Made by a program: the position numbers and the translations under genes. This document shows, one piece after another, positions 1-7,315 of a stretch of DNA of 20,256 nt (the stretch's first letter is position 1; the number at the start of each line of letters is the position of its first letter). Below the pieces are notes generated by a model that saw nothing but the letters and a program-made list of their open reading frames with translations, searched no databases and was not told the origin of the DNA. This DNA is from a virus: the IMG/VR virus record IMGVR_UViG_3300032073_000347, positions 1-20,256 of that record, one strand, 5' to 3'.

Positions 1-1
1 A

Positions 2-1030
2 ACAGGCATAGCAAAAGGTATTCTCAAACAAGTATTCAATAGAGGTGTAGCTGCCTGGAAAACAGGTCATAGACCTGGCACAACACCTGAGCAATGGGGA
101 CATGCACGCGTGAATAGTTTTATAACAAAAGGTAAAGGAACATGGGGTAAGGCAGACAAAGACCTTGCAGATAAAGTTCGTGGTAAAAGTGAACAAGTAG
201 TCAATGAAGACAATGTTGCAGTTAGAACTGCTCTTGCAAAGGCCAAACAAGTTGACGAGATGGAGAAGTTAAAACTTCAACACATAAAAGAGATTGAGGC
301 ACTTCAGGCAGAACACGAGAGAGAAAACGAAGGACTTGCTCAACAAAAAGAAAAAGAAGTCCAGAACATGGCCATTCAGAAACAAAGAGAGGCAGATAGA
401 AAAGCTGCTGAAAAGTCAAGCACTTCCGAATCAGTTGAAGAAGGAAAACTTGTTGCAGATAAAAATACAATAGTAGACACTATACTCAAAAAGATTAAAC
501 AAAAAATTGAGAAAGAAATGTCTAGGAATAAAGAATCTGGTCTAAAACTAATTAATGACCTTGGTTCAATGATAGGACATAAAGCAACAGATAAGAAACA
601 AGAAAAAGGAAAATTATTTCTAAAGTTTGAAACAGAATTAGATGAAGCAAAGTATACTAACATACATAACAAAATTAAAAACATTAGAAATCTAAAAAGA
701 AAAGAATCAGAGTTTATTGCAAACATAGACCCAGCAGTAATGGGTCAAGTAGTCAAAGCACTTGCACCTATGTTTGGTTTAAAAGAAGAAACAATGCCAG
801 GTAAAGGTAATGCATCAGATGATGGTGTTTGTGAAGTAGGAACAGATGATATCAGACAAAAGTATCAGGCCGATACACCAGGTCAAGCAGAAGAAGGATA
901 TATACAAGAGACTGAGAAGGCCTTTCATGAACAAAAGTCAAAAGTAAAGAAAAACTTTAGAGATGTATTTCAAAATCCTTTGAAAGGATATCCTGCAAAC
1001 GAAGATTTTGAAGTAAAAGAAATTAAATAA
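2..1030 (+). CDS. DUF5824-like coiled-coil protein, 5'-truncated
   Basis: This gene enters from the left edge. The frame is open from base 2, so the GTG at 110 is internal and not the start. The first ~58 visible residues (GIAKGILKQVFNRG, then AAWKTGHRPGTTP and QWGHARVNSFITKG) match my recollection of the domain called DUF5824, common in marine T4-like phages and of unknown function. Residues ~83-138 are Lys/Glu/Gln-rich and should form a coiled coil. A second charged segment follows, then a C-terminal tail with DTPGQAEEG. At least 342 residues are present before TAA. It sits 1 nt upstream of the next gene, so the two are probably co-transcribed. A virion-internal or scaffold-related role is inferred only from neighbourhood. 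Function is unknown; confidence concerns the reality of the CDS. Confidence 0.85.
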   Translation, partial: TGIAKGILKQVFNRGVAAWKTGHRPGTTPEQWGHARVNSFITKGKGTWGKADKDLADKVRGKSEQVVNEDNVAVRTALAKAKQVDEMEKLKLQHIKEIEALQAEHERENEGLAQQKEKEVQNMAIQKQREADRKAAEKSSTSESVEEGKLVADKNTIVDTILKKIKQKIEKEMSRNKESGLKLINDLGSMIGHKATDKKQEKGKLFLKFETELDEAKYTNIHNKIKNIRNLKRKESEFIANIDPAVMGQVVKALAPMFGLKEETMPGKGNASDDGVCEVGTDDIRQKYQADTPGQAEEGYIQETEKAFHEQKSKVKKNFRDVFQNPLKGYPANEDFEVKEIK

Positions 1031-1031
1031 C

Positions 1032-1565
1032 ATGAAAACATTGAAAGAGGTTGCAATCGAGGAAACCCTAGATGCAATGCAAACTAAGGGAATCAATCTC
1101 TTAGACAATCCATTTAGACTAGGCTCTACGATGTATTTTGAATGCATTAAAGAGGCAAGAAAACTAGTATCAGAAAACAAATACACACTAACAGAAGTCG
1201 ACAAAAACATATTAGAGACTGATATAGGGTCGTTTGAAGTATATAAAGGTGAATTAGTGCCTTTAGACTGCCCTATGTATGAGATATCCGAAGAAGAAGA
1301 AAAGGAACTTAACAAACCTAAACGAGGTGGTCCTAAAAAATACTATGTTTATGTAAAAGACGGTGATAAGGTTAAGAAAATCACATGGGGAGATACAACA
1401 GGCCTCAAAGTTAAGTTAAACAATCCAAAAGCACGAAAATCATTCGCTGCTCGTCATCAATGTGACCAACAAAACGACAAAACAACAGCATCATATTGGG
1501 CATGTAGATTGCCTCATTATGCAAAACAACTCGGTTTATCAGGTGGAGGAGACTTTTTCTGGTAA
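1032..1565 (+). CDS. DUF5872-like protein
   Basis: A 177-aa protein beginning one base after the previous stop. The N-terminal ~90 residues are acidic and helical. Residues ~95-177 form a distinctive basic/aromatic C-terminal domain with KPKRGGPKKYYVYVKDG, KITWGDTTGLKVKLN, ARKSFAARHQC and SYWACRLPHY, ending GLSGGGDFFW. I recognise this as the domain labelled DUF5872, frequent in cyanophages and other marine T4-like phages. C144 and C158 are the conserved cysteines. No catalytic function is established to my knowledge. The adjacent DUF5824-like gene suggests the two work together, possibly as virion-associated proteins, but that is inference. Confidence 0.85.
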   Translation: MKTLKEVAIEETLDAMQTKGINLLDNPFRLGSTMYFECIKEARKLVSENKYTLTEVDKNILETDIGSFEVYKGELVPLDCPMYEISEEEEKELNKPKRGGPKKYYVYVKDGDKVKKITWGDTTGLKVKLNNPKARKSFAARHQCDQQNDKTTASYWACRLPHYAKQLGLSGGGDFFW

Positions 1566-1566
1566 C

Positions 1567-1573
1567 CTAAATA
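1567..1573 (+). promoter_or_regulatory. CTAAATA, weak late-promoter-like motif
   Basis: CTAAATA lies in the 16-nt gap before the ATG at 1582. It differs from the T4 late -10 octamer (TATAAATA) at the second base, and the preceding base is C. Two other intergenic gaps in this window carry the same heptamer. The match is short and could be chance. Confidence 0.3.
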
Positions 1574-1581
1574 TTAATATC

Positions 1582-1788
1582 ATGAAAGAAAGAACACTGT
1601 ATCATAACTATGCACAAGGTAATAGAATTGCAGAGGTGTATATGTCTCATTTAGGTTGGGAAGTCGACTTATTAGAAGACGAAATGTTTGTAGAATGTAG
1701 AAAAGTTCACAATCATTCAGAGTCATATGCTGAAGATGTTGCAGAAAATTGGTGTCAAGGTTTAATTAAACATGACGAAGCCGTATAA
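1582..1788 (+). CDS. small hypothetical phage protein (68 aa)
   Basis: The protein starts MKERTLYHNYAQGNRIAE. The same frame is open further upstream to 1462, but that extension lies wholly inside the DUF5872-like gene, so the ATG at 1582, just after that gene's stop, is preferred. The product is acidic, with aromatic and His residues (VRKVHNHS-type stretch near residue 40) and the pattern AEDVAENWCQG near the C-terminus. It has no signal peptide or membrane segment. It overlaps the next gene by 17 nt. I see no Shine-Dalgarno sequence. It resembles small conserved proteins of T4-like cyanophages in style, but I cannot name a family. Confidence 0.7.
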   Translation: MKERTLYHNYAQGNRIAEVYMSHLGWEVDLLEDEMFVECRKVHNHSESYAEDVAENWCQGLIKHDEAV

Positions 1789-2053
1789 AGAAGAAATACT
1801 AGAACAACACGGAACAGGCAGGTTATTCAAAGTGAGAACTTTTGACCATTCTGTTGAAGAAAAAGAACTAGTTTGGCATAGGGACAAGAATAATAGAACA
1901 GTTCATGTGTTAAGTGGAAAAGGTTGGAAACTACAGAATGACGATGAATTACCAAAAGAATTACATGTTGGTAAAGATTATTACATCGTCAAGAATAGTT
2001 ACCATAGATTAATCAAGGGAGAAAATAACCTAGTTATTCGTATAGAAGAGTAG
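1772..2053 (+). CDS. cupin-like small protein
   Basis: A 93-aa protein. Residues ~30-93 read as a compact beta-rich domain (ELVWHRDKNNRTVHVLSG, GWKLQND, LPKELHVGKDYYI, NSYHRLIKG, NLVIRIEE). The alternation of short strands, the Gly turn after 'VLSG', the 'HVGKDYYI' turn and the 'YHRLIKG' stretch resemble a single cupin barrel half. H36, H66 and H78 are candidate polar or metal residues, but no full cupin metal motif is evident. Function is unknown. The start codon lies 17 nt inside the previous gene, implying translational coupling. The cupin call is a fold-level impression only. Confidence 0.7.
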   Translation: MTKPYKEEILEQHGTGRLFKVRTFDHSVEEKELVWHRDKNNRTVHVLSGKGWKLQNDDELPKELHVGKDYYIVKNSYHRLIKGENNLVIRIEE

Positions 2054-2072
2054 GTTTCGAACTAAAATATAT

Positions 2073-2080
2073 TATAAATA
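2073..2080 (+). promoter_or_regulatory. T4-type late promoter (TATAAATA)
   Basis: A perfect match to the T4 late -10 octamer in the 32-nt gap before the ATG at 2086. Only 5 nt separate its last base from that ATG. Initiation is normally about six bases past the octamer, so the transcript should start at or next to the start codon. In T4 such promoters need gp55 sigma and gp33/gp45 equivalents, which are not in this window. Confidence 0.75.
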
Positions 2081-2085
2081 ATACT

Positions 2086-2556
2086 ATGAGTTATAAATCA
2101 GAAAACTGGAAAGAGAAACTAGAACAAGTGCGTTCTCATGTTGCACTCAAAGAAGGAAGTGTAGAGAAGAGTGCCGATGACATTCTTAATGACCAAATCG
2201 AAGAGGAACTAGCAACCTTTTTTGTAGAAGACGAGAAATTAGACGAAGTAACGACTAAGATGCCTGAAAAGGTTCAGAATCAAATCTTAGATATGATGAA
2301 TAAACTTATGGATTTACCATATGGTTCACCTGCTTTCAAAAAATTAAAGAAAGAACAAGATGCTCTACAAAAGAAATACTCAGTTAAGAGAGAAGAAGTA
2401 GAAGAAGTCAAAGAAGAAAAACTTTCCGTTGAAAGAACTGTAGAAAAACTCACTGAAAAAAATATGTTAGGTCGTTTATCTAAGTCCCTAAGACTAGATG
2501 AAGAAGGCAAAGAAAAATTATTCAACTATTTCGATAAAGGGGAATTAGAACAATGA
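2086..2556 (+). CDS. charged helical protein, probably late-expressed
   Basis: A 156-aa protein starting MSYKSENWKEKLEQV. It is very rich in Glu and Lys, has no cysteine, signal peptide or membrane segment, and is predicted almost entirely helical. There is a long coiled-coil-like stretch around residues 75-125 (KLKKEQDALQKKY, then the acidic VEEVKEEKLS). A perfect late-promoter octamer lies immediately upstream and no Shine-Dalgarno is visible, so translation may be leaderless. The gene overlaps the next by 4 nt (ATGA). It begins a co-directional run of similar charged proteins. I do not recognise a family; a virion core or internal head role is only a guess from context and composition. Confidence 0.8.
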   Translation: MSYKSENWKEKLEQVRSHVALKEGSVEKSADDILNDQIEEELATFFVEDEKLDEVTTKMPEKVQNQILDMMNKLMDLPYGSPAFKKLKKEQDALQKKYSVKREEVEEVKEEKLSVERTVEKLTEKNMLGRLSKSLRLDEEGKEKLFNYFDKGELEQ

Positions 2557-3191
2557 AATTCACATCATTAGGTTTATCAGATGACCTACTAGAAGCATCT
2601 AAACAAGTTTTACAAAACTCAAAAGAATACGAAGATTTCTTTAAAGCATCTTTAAAGAAATTTAATGTATCATCACCTGCTGATTTTAAATCAGACGAAG
2701 AGAAAAAGAAGTTCTTCGATTACATAGATAAGAACTACAAAGGTGAGAAGTCAGAAGAAGCAGAAATCAAAGAAAAGGATAAACCTGCAAAGAAATTTAT
2801 TAAACTTGGCGATAACGCTGAAAAAAAAAATGTAAAAGAAGCTACTAGAACCTACTTCAAAACAGTAGATGATTTAGCAGCTAAACATGGTGATGAAACA
2901 GGATTTATCTATAAATCACCTAAACTCAGCAAAATTTTATCTGAGTTCAAAAAACTAATTCAGAAAGAAGTTAAAGCAGGTTTTAAAGACTCTAAAAAGT
3001 ATGGTGACCAAGTAATGAAGCACCTACAAAAGATGGAAGTAATGGTATATAATGATAATGTTGTCATGACAAATAGTATGCATGGTAAATTCTCAAAATC
3101 TTTTGAAGGAGATACTGCATTTAGAGAAGATATGGCATCAATTATTATTGACAACGATGAGATACTAGCACACGCAATATTCGGAGTTTAA
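2553..3191 (+). CDS. hypothetical protein with phage structural N-terminal helix motif
   Basis: A 212-aa protein starting in the ATGA overlap with the previous gene. Residues ~27-60 contain FFKASLKKFNVSSPADF followed by EEKKKFFDYID. This short helical motif is one I have seen near the N-terminus of many marine phage virion-associated proteins. A Lys/Glu linker follows (residues ~62-100), then a more ordered domain (KSPKLSKILSEFKKL, EVMVYNDNVVMTNSM, ending EILAHAIFGV). Notable is a run of nine A bases at 2821-2829, a place where slippage or assembly error could occur, although the frame reads through cleanly. Function is unknown. It lies 1 nt before the next gene. Confidence 0.8.
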   Translation: MKFTSLGLSDDLLEASKQVLQNSKEYEDFFKASLKKFNVSSPADFKSDEEKKKFFDYIDKNYKGEKSEEAEIKEKDKPAKKFIKLGDNAEKKNVKEATRTYFKTVDDLAAKHGDETGFIYKSPKLSKILSEFKKLIQKEVKAGFKDSKKYGDQVMKHLQKMEVMVYNDNVVMTNSMHGKFSKSFEGDTAFREDMASIIIDNDEILAHAIFGV

Positions 3192-3192
3192 C

Positions 3193-4860
3193 ATGAACCT
3201 ATTTCATGAATCAAAAAAAATATTAGACAAAGATGGTAAAGTAAATCCATTAGGACCTTATGGTAAACAAAAACTTACTGGTCAAGAAATTGCAAACTAT
3301 TTCAGAAAGAATAAAGTATCAGATGCAAAAGTCAAAAAAGCAGTAGAAGTTGCACTTGATTTAGGTGGTGCATTTTCAGTCGCACAACAAGAAATCAAAA
3401 AGTTCTTTGGTAATTCTATACTAAAGAAGAAAGAAGTTCAAAATGCATTACGATATGCAAATGAAGAATTTCAAATGTCAGAAAATTTCAAAGATGTCAT
3501 CAAAATGTTTCCAAGAGACAATGATTGGAAAAAACTTATCACAAAACACAAAAGACATCTTGACGACTTCAGAAAAGGTAAAAAAGATTTAGATACTAAA
3601 GTAGAAGATGACCTTGTATCATGGGCATTAGATAATGGTGAAATTCGACACAAAGAAGATGTTGAAGATTTCATAGACCAAGTTCTAAATGCATCTTACA
3701 TCCCACAAGGTGACAACATGGTTAGTGAAGACTCTATAATGTCTTATCCAAAGAAAAACGAGAAAAAGATTCGACCTATGTTAATGAAGATTGCAAAGAA
3801 ACACCCTAAAGTTAAAGTATCATTTGGCACTCATTCAAAGGGTAAATTTGTAGATGACAATAACATAAATTTCAAAGGTCAAGACAAAGATGTTGATATG
3901 TTAATGAAAGACATTCAGAACAATCATAAGAATCTTGTTAAGATGATGGAAGCAGTTTCTCCAGAACAACAAGCCGCTATTGCAATTGCAAAGAAAGAAA
4001 AGAAAAAGAATGTTATGGATTCTTATAAAGAAATGTGGGAAAATGGTGAGAAATATGCACCTGAACCTATAGAAGAGGCATGTTGGGACGGATATGTGCA
4101 GAAAGGATTCAAAATGAAGAATGGTAAACAAGTACCAAATTGTGTCCCTGTATCAGAAGATATACAAGAAGGAAAACTTTCAGATGCAATTATTCGTAAA
4201 GACTTTTCAAATGTATGGGCTGCCTCTGCAAAAAACAAGAAGATTCTTAAAAACTTTCATCAAGTAGTAAACACAAACAACTATAGACAAATGAAGAAAG
4301 CATATCAAAAAGATATGAAGTCATTTGTTGATTCAATGTCAGAAGAAGTTATCGATGAGAAAAACATGTCCAGTGGTGACATGATTAAGAAATTGTTCAA
4401 ACTTAGAAATGACAAAGAAATCGCTGGAGTTGCAAATCTCATGAACATGACTGATGTCAAGGTTCTTCAAAAAATGCAGAGAGATAATCCAAAAGGTTTT
4501 GCACGAATGGCTGCGAAAATGGGTGAACTTCCTGCAATGGAAGAAGTCGAAGAAGTTAAAGAAGATAATTTAATGAACTCTTACAGAGATATGTCAGAGG
4601 CAAAATCATTCAACCAAAAAGATATTGACATAGTTGCAAAATTTACCGATAAAAATGAACATACATTATCACTTATGCATATTGCAAAAGTCGTAGGTGA
4701 TAAAAAGGCAGGAAAAAAACTAGAACTAATCTATAAAATGCATAATGAATATGGTTCTATGACCAAAGACCTTATGAGTATGAGAAATGCAATCTATGAC
4801 GATTTGAAGAAACAAATGAAGAGGTATGATAATTATGACGATATGTATGGAGCAACATAA
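3193..4860 (+). CDS. large modular charged phage protein (555 aa)
   Basis: The largest protein of the first block. It reads as a chain of small helical modules joined by acidic linkers. The first ~170 residues contain GKQKLTGQEIANYFRKN. Around residues 257-267 is PEQQAAIAIAKKEKKK, a phrase recurrent in marine phage structural proteins. At residues 297-317 is a paired-cysteine module beginning CWDGY and ending VPNC (C297 and C317 flanking a basic turn), also recurrent in these phages. NVMDSYKEMWENG (before that module) and NLMNSYRDMSEAK (nearer the C-terminus) look like degenerate copies of one linker motif. No enzyme motif is seen. It overlaps the next gene by one base (TAATG). A virion or prohead-internal role is inferred, not shown. 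Confidence 0.85.
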   Translation: MNLFHESKKILDKDGKVNPLGPYGKQKLTGQEIANYFRKNKVSDAKVKKAVEVALDLGGAFSVAQQEIKKFFGNSILKKKEVQNALRYANEEFQMSENFKDVIKMFPRDNDWKKLITKHKRHLDDFRKGKKDLDTKVEDDLVSWALDNGEIRHKEDVEDFIDQVLNASYIPQGDNMVSEDSIMSYPKKNEKKIRPMLMKIAKKHPKVKVSFGTHSKGKFVDDNNINFKGQDKDVDMLMKDIQNNHKNLVKMMEAVSPEQQAAIAIAKKEKKKNVMDSYKEMWENGEKYAPEPIEEACWDGYVQKGFKMKNGKQVPNCVPVSEDIQEGKLSDAIIRKDFSNVWAASAKNKKILKNFHQVVNTNNYRQMKKAYQKDMKSFVDSMSEEVIDEKNMSSGDMIKKLFKLRNDKEIAGVANLMNMTDVKVLQKMQRDNPKGFARMAAKMGELPAMEEVEEVKEDNLMNSYRDMSEAKSFNQKDIDIVAKFTDKNEHTLSLMHIAKVVGDKKAGKKLELIYKMHNEYGSMTKDLMSMRNAIYDDLKKQMKRYDNYDDMYGAT

Positions 4861-5423
4861 TGGCTAAGTATCAATCCCTAGTTCAAACAATTAAAGAACA
4901 TAATACACCAGTTGACCTTAGTGAGGTAACAGACCAAGAGATTAAGGCAGTCAAAAAACTTTCCAAAGATATGGAAAAGATAAAGAAAGACTACTTTAAG
5001 ATTGCAAAAATGGGTGATAAGACACTTCAACTTGCAGGTTTCAATAAACAATACGAAACAATTTTAAAGGCACAACAAGAAATTCTTAAAATTATTGGTG
5101 ACATGACAACCATGAAATCAATGAGTGATAGAGCTAAGAAGAATGAAGAAGTTATATCAGAAAGAATAGACTTTCATAAAAAAAGTCCTGCAGAAAAGAA
5201 AGGTTCTGATTTCGATAGAAAATTAGAAATCAATGGTTATAAAAAGATGGTCAAGGAAATTGAGAAACTAAACAAGTTTCATGAAAAGTTTCAATACAAT
5301 AACCGTGCAGCTGGTCCACATAAAATCTTTGATGCATTACAACAAGTAGAAAGAGTATGTTATGACATGATTGCTGAAATCGAAAGAGGAAAGTGGGACG
5401 GAAAGGTAACACTAGAAGATTAA
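4860..5423 (+). CDS. helical hypothetical protein
   Basis: A 187-aa protein whose ATG uses the last A of the previous stop. It is almost entirely charged helix (VKKLSKDMEKIKKDYFKIAK, then KAQQEILKIIGDMTTMKSM), with one cysteine near residue 167. It has no membrane segment or signal peptide. The C-terminal half contains NNRAAGPHKIFDALQQVERV, which looks more globular. TAATG overlaps on both sides indicate coupled translation with the 555-aa protein and the following gene. I do not recognise a family. Confidence 0.8.
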   Translation: MAKYQSLVQTIKEHNTPVDLSEVTDQEIKAVKKLSKDMEKIKKDYFKIAKMGDKTLQLAGFNKQYETILKAQQEILKIIGDMTTMKSMSDRAKKNEEVISERIDFHKKSPAEKKGSDFDRKLEINGYKKMVKEIEKLNKFHEKFQYNNRAAGPHKIFDALQQVERVCYDMIAEIERGKWDGKVTLED

Positions 5424-5995
5424 TGAAACCTACAAAAGAAGACATTAAAACTATCTTAACTACAGATGCAAGATATAAAGTTTTCAAAGAGAAAATTAAA
5501 AAACTTGGATACATAAAACAATCTGCAGTAGAAGTTAAAAAGGTCATGGAGAAACAATCAGATTTCTCAATGATGTCTGATGCAGGTAATAAAAAGATTG
5601 CTCGTGCAGTTGCACAAGCTAGAAATGAGAAAGACCTCAAGCAGAAACTAGAGAAAATCTCTACAATGGCAGGTGGTAAATACTCAGAAGCGTCTGAAGA
5701 TGAAGTCATGCAAAGAGCCCTTGATGCATGGCATGATAAATCAAGTGGTTCGGCTGCTTGGGCAGACAATAATATCTTTGTTCAATTAAAGAAATTTACT
5801 GATACAAAGAGAGATGGTGAAGTCCAGACTAAGGATAACAAGAAACAAAAGGTTAAAGGCAAAGATGCCGCGTTAGTTCATGACACTTTAATGCAAGTTA
5901 AAGCACCAATAAGGGATAAATACATTAGACTATTGGCGAAAGATGCTAAATCTTTCAAAAAAACATTTGATGCAATCTTAAAAGTTGCATCATAG
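5423..5995 (+). CDS. helical hypothetical protein
   Basis: A 190-aa protein starting MKPTKEDIKTILTTD. I chose the ATG at 5423, which overlaps the previous stop by one base, over the in-frame start at 5393, because the ten extra residues lie inside the upstream gene and the TAATG junction repeats that of the preceding gene pair. Features include a Lys-rich helical N-terminal half, EVMQRALDAWHDKSSGSAAW in the middle, and a conserved-looking C-terminal helix pair (LVHDTLMQVKAPIRDKYIRL). The absence of Cys and of membrane segments suggests a soluble or virion protein. It is the last member of the charged block; the next gene is preceded by a Shine-Dalgarno and differs sharply in composition. Confidence 0.8.
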   Translation: MKPTKEDIKTILTTDARYKVFKEKIKKLGYIKQSAVEVKKVMEKQSDFSMMSDAGNKKIARAVAQARNEKDLKQKLEKISTMAGGKYSEASEDEVMQRALDAWHDKSSGSAAWADNNIFVQLKKFTDTKRDGEVQTKDNKKQKVKGKDAALVHDTLMQVKAPIRDKYIRLLAKDAKSFKKTFDAILKVAS

Positions 5996-6015
5996 AATAG
6001 AAAACGGAGAAAAAA

Positions 6016-6588
6016 ATGGCACTATGGGGACATACAAGCGGAAGTGAAGACAAGCCAAATTGGTTAACGGACGCTCAGAAAACAAAAACACAAGCTAAAC
6101 CTTACGGTTGGGAACTTGAAGTAGAAAAATCAGGCAGAAGTCTAACAGAAGTGTTAGTTGCATGGTCTTCTTCAGGTCTTACAACTGCTTTAGGTGCTGC
6201 TAATATCACTGATATAGATTGGAATATCACTACATTCGATAAGAGTGCTGGTGGAACATTATCTGCAACTGTTGTATTCAACGAAGCAGTAGATGTCACT
6301 GGAACACCTCAACTATCTGTAACTAACGGAAACGAAGGAACAGGTTCAGGAAGAGGTCCACACACATTATCATATGCAAGTGGTTCAGGTTCAAACGAAC
6401 TAGTATTCACATTGGCAATAGGAGCTGCTAACGCTGCTACTAACGCAGATGATGTATTAGTATTCGGTGCGAATCCACTTTCATTAAATAGTGGAACTAT
6501 CAAAGATACTGGCACAAATACTGCATCAACAATTACATCAGTAGTAGGCATTGGAACTGCGGCTGGTGGTATTACTGTTGTTGCATAA
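6016..6588 (+). CDS. Ig-like domain virion structural protein
   Basis: A 190-aa protein preceded by GGAG at 6006-6009, six bases before ATG, one of the better ribosome binding sites here. The N-terminus (MALWGHTSGSEDKPNWLTDA) is a hallmark of a widespread marine phage structural family, in my memory. Residues ~50-185 form an Ig-like beta domain of the type seen in bacterial adhesins: GGTLSATVVFNEAVDVTGTP, LSYASGSGSNELVFTLAIG, LNSGTIKDTGTN. It is rich in Gly, Thr, Ser and Ala and lacks the Lys/Glu bias of the upstream block. A surface role (head decoration, neck or fibre) is likely, but which one cannot be told. It opens a group of three genes ending at hairpins. Confidence 0.85.
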   Translation: MALWGHTSGSEDKPNWLTDAQKTKTQAKPYGWELEVEKSGRSLTEVLVAWSSSGLTTALGAANITDIDWNITTFDKSAGGTLSATVVFNEAVDVTGTPQLSVTNGNEGTGSGRGPHTLSYASGSGSNELVFTLAIGAANAATNADDVLVFGANPLSLNSGTIKDTGTNTASTITSVVGIGTAAGGITVVA

Positions 6589-6605
6589 TAAGTAATAGGT
6601 AAACT

Positions 6606-6866
6606 ATGAAATTAAAATTATTAGGTTCAGAAGCCGCAATGGGAACATCTACAACAAACGGTAGTAATTTCTCTGGTGCAACGAATGTAAGAGTATTTAA
6701 CTCTACAGGAGCTGCTCATTTAGTGTCAGTTGAGACAAGTGCCAACTCATTGATTGGCACACTCACCGTTCCTGGCGGTGCTTCTGTAATAGTAGAAAAA
6801 GACCAAACAGATGAAATATTCGCTGCAAATGCGGGTGTTTTAGGTGTTGGCGTAGCAGTAAGGTAA
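6606..6866 (+). CDS. small beta-rich virion-type protein
   Basis: An 86-aa protein, Gly/Ala/Ser/Thr-rich, with short alternating strands (NVRVFNSTGAAHLVSVETS, LIGTLTVPGGASVIVEKD) and the ending DEIFAANAGVLGVGVAVR. The phrase 'KDQTDEIFAANA' resembles that in small conserved proteins next to structural genes in T4-like marine phages. There is a weak AGGT 6 nt before ATG. It follows the Ig-like gene by 17 nt and shares its composition, so the two are probably expressed together late. The exact virion role is unknown. Confidence 0.8.
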   Translation: MKLKLLGSEAAMGTSTTNGSNFSGATNVRVFNSTGAAHLVSVETSANSLIGTLTVPGGASVIVEKDQTDEIFAANAGVLGVGVAVR

Positions 6867-6870
6867 AATT

Positions 6871-7257
6871 ATGAAATCATTTAAAAACTTTTTATTCGAA
6901 AACACTGGACAATCTGTAGATGCCCCATATGAACTAGAAGATGCAGAAGTAGTCCAAAGAGTTAACGCAGTTTTAGGACATGTTGCAGTGTCAGAATACA
7001 TGAATCCACAGGCTGCCGTTGAACAGATGAAGTCTAAACTCTCACAAATAGGTTTAAATCCTGTTTCTTCAGAAGAAGAACTAGAATTCTCAGAGTCAGG
7101 TGAGTTTGACTTAAACTTCTCTCGTTATGGTGAAATCATGGGTAAATCAGTAGATACACCAATTGATGAACTAGAGAAAGAAGAGAAGATTGTTTCACTT
7201 AAAGTTAAGTATGAACAATTAGAAAATGGTTCATTCAAAGTATACGGAAGTATCTAA
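6871..7257 (+). CDS. hypothetical acidic phage protein
   Basis: A 128-aa protein beginning MKSFKNFLFEN, an N-terminal phrase common among virion-associated proteins of marine T4-like phages. The body is acidic (SSEEELEFSESGEFDLNFS) with a C-terminal beta hairpin-like segment (EKIVSLKVKYEQLENGSFKV). It has no cysteine and no membrane segment. Its stop codon lies inside a 10-bp perfect inverted repeat, so transcription of the block probably ends or is processed here. Function is unknown. Confidence 0.8.
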   Translation: MKSFKNFLFENTGQSVDAPYELEDAEVVQRVNAVLGHVAVSEYMNPQAAVEQMKSKLSQIGLNPVSSEEELEFSESGEFDLNFSRYGEIMGKSVDTPIDELEKEEKIVSLKVKYEQLENGSFKVYGSI

Positions 7258-7275
7258 GACATTTTAGATACTTTC
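7246..7275 (+). terminator. stem-loop overlapping a stop codon, likely terminator or 3' stabiliser
   Basis: AAGTATCTAA (7248-7257) is the exact reverse complement of TTAGATACTT (7264-7273), with a 6-nt loop. The stem extends by a G-U and a G-C pair to 7246-7275. It includes the TAA of the preceding gene. The stem is AT-rich and followed only by T then CCC, so it is a weak intrinsic terminator. It could instead protect the 3' end of the mRNA. Confidence 0.55.
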
Positions 7276-7278
7276 CCT

Positions 7279-7295
7279 ACACTATATATTAGTGT
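7279..7295. repeat. short palindrome ACACTA / TAGTGT
   Basis: A 6-bp perfect inverted repeat with a TATAT loop, four bases after the larger hairpin and 20 bases before the next ATG. It could be a second weak RNA hairpin or a protein-binding palindrome. No T tract follows. Confidence 0.4.
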
Positions 7296-7315
7296 AAACA
7301 ACAATTTATTATATT

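Noticed and set aside
376-726. 116-aa minus-strand ORF, hydrophobic
   Set aside because: The hydrophobicity comes from reading Lys/Glu codons backwards; no ribosome binding site and no minus-strand neighbours.
1462-1581. N-terminal extension of the 68-aa protein
   Set aside because: It overlaps the conserved DUF5872-like domain out of frame; the ATG at 1582 directly follows that gene's stop.
2821-2829. Run of nine A as a slippage site
   Set aside because: The reading frame continues normally for the full 212 aa and the alternative frames close quickly; an AAA-rich Lys codon run is sufficient explanation.
5393-5422. Ten-residue N-terminal extension of the gene at 5423
   Set aside because: It lies inside the upstream gene; the TAATG junction at 5421-5425 is the better start.
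5251-5769. 172-aa minus-strand ORF
   Set aside because: It is antisense to two coupled + strand genes, with Ser/Phe/Leu-rich composition typical of the complement of Lys/Glu-rich coding sequence.
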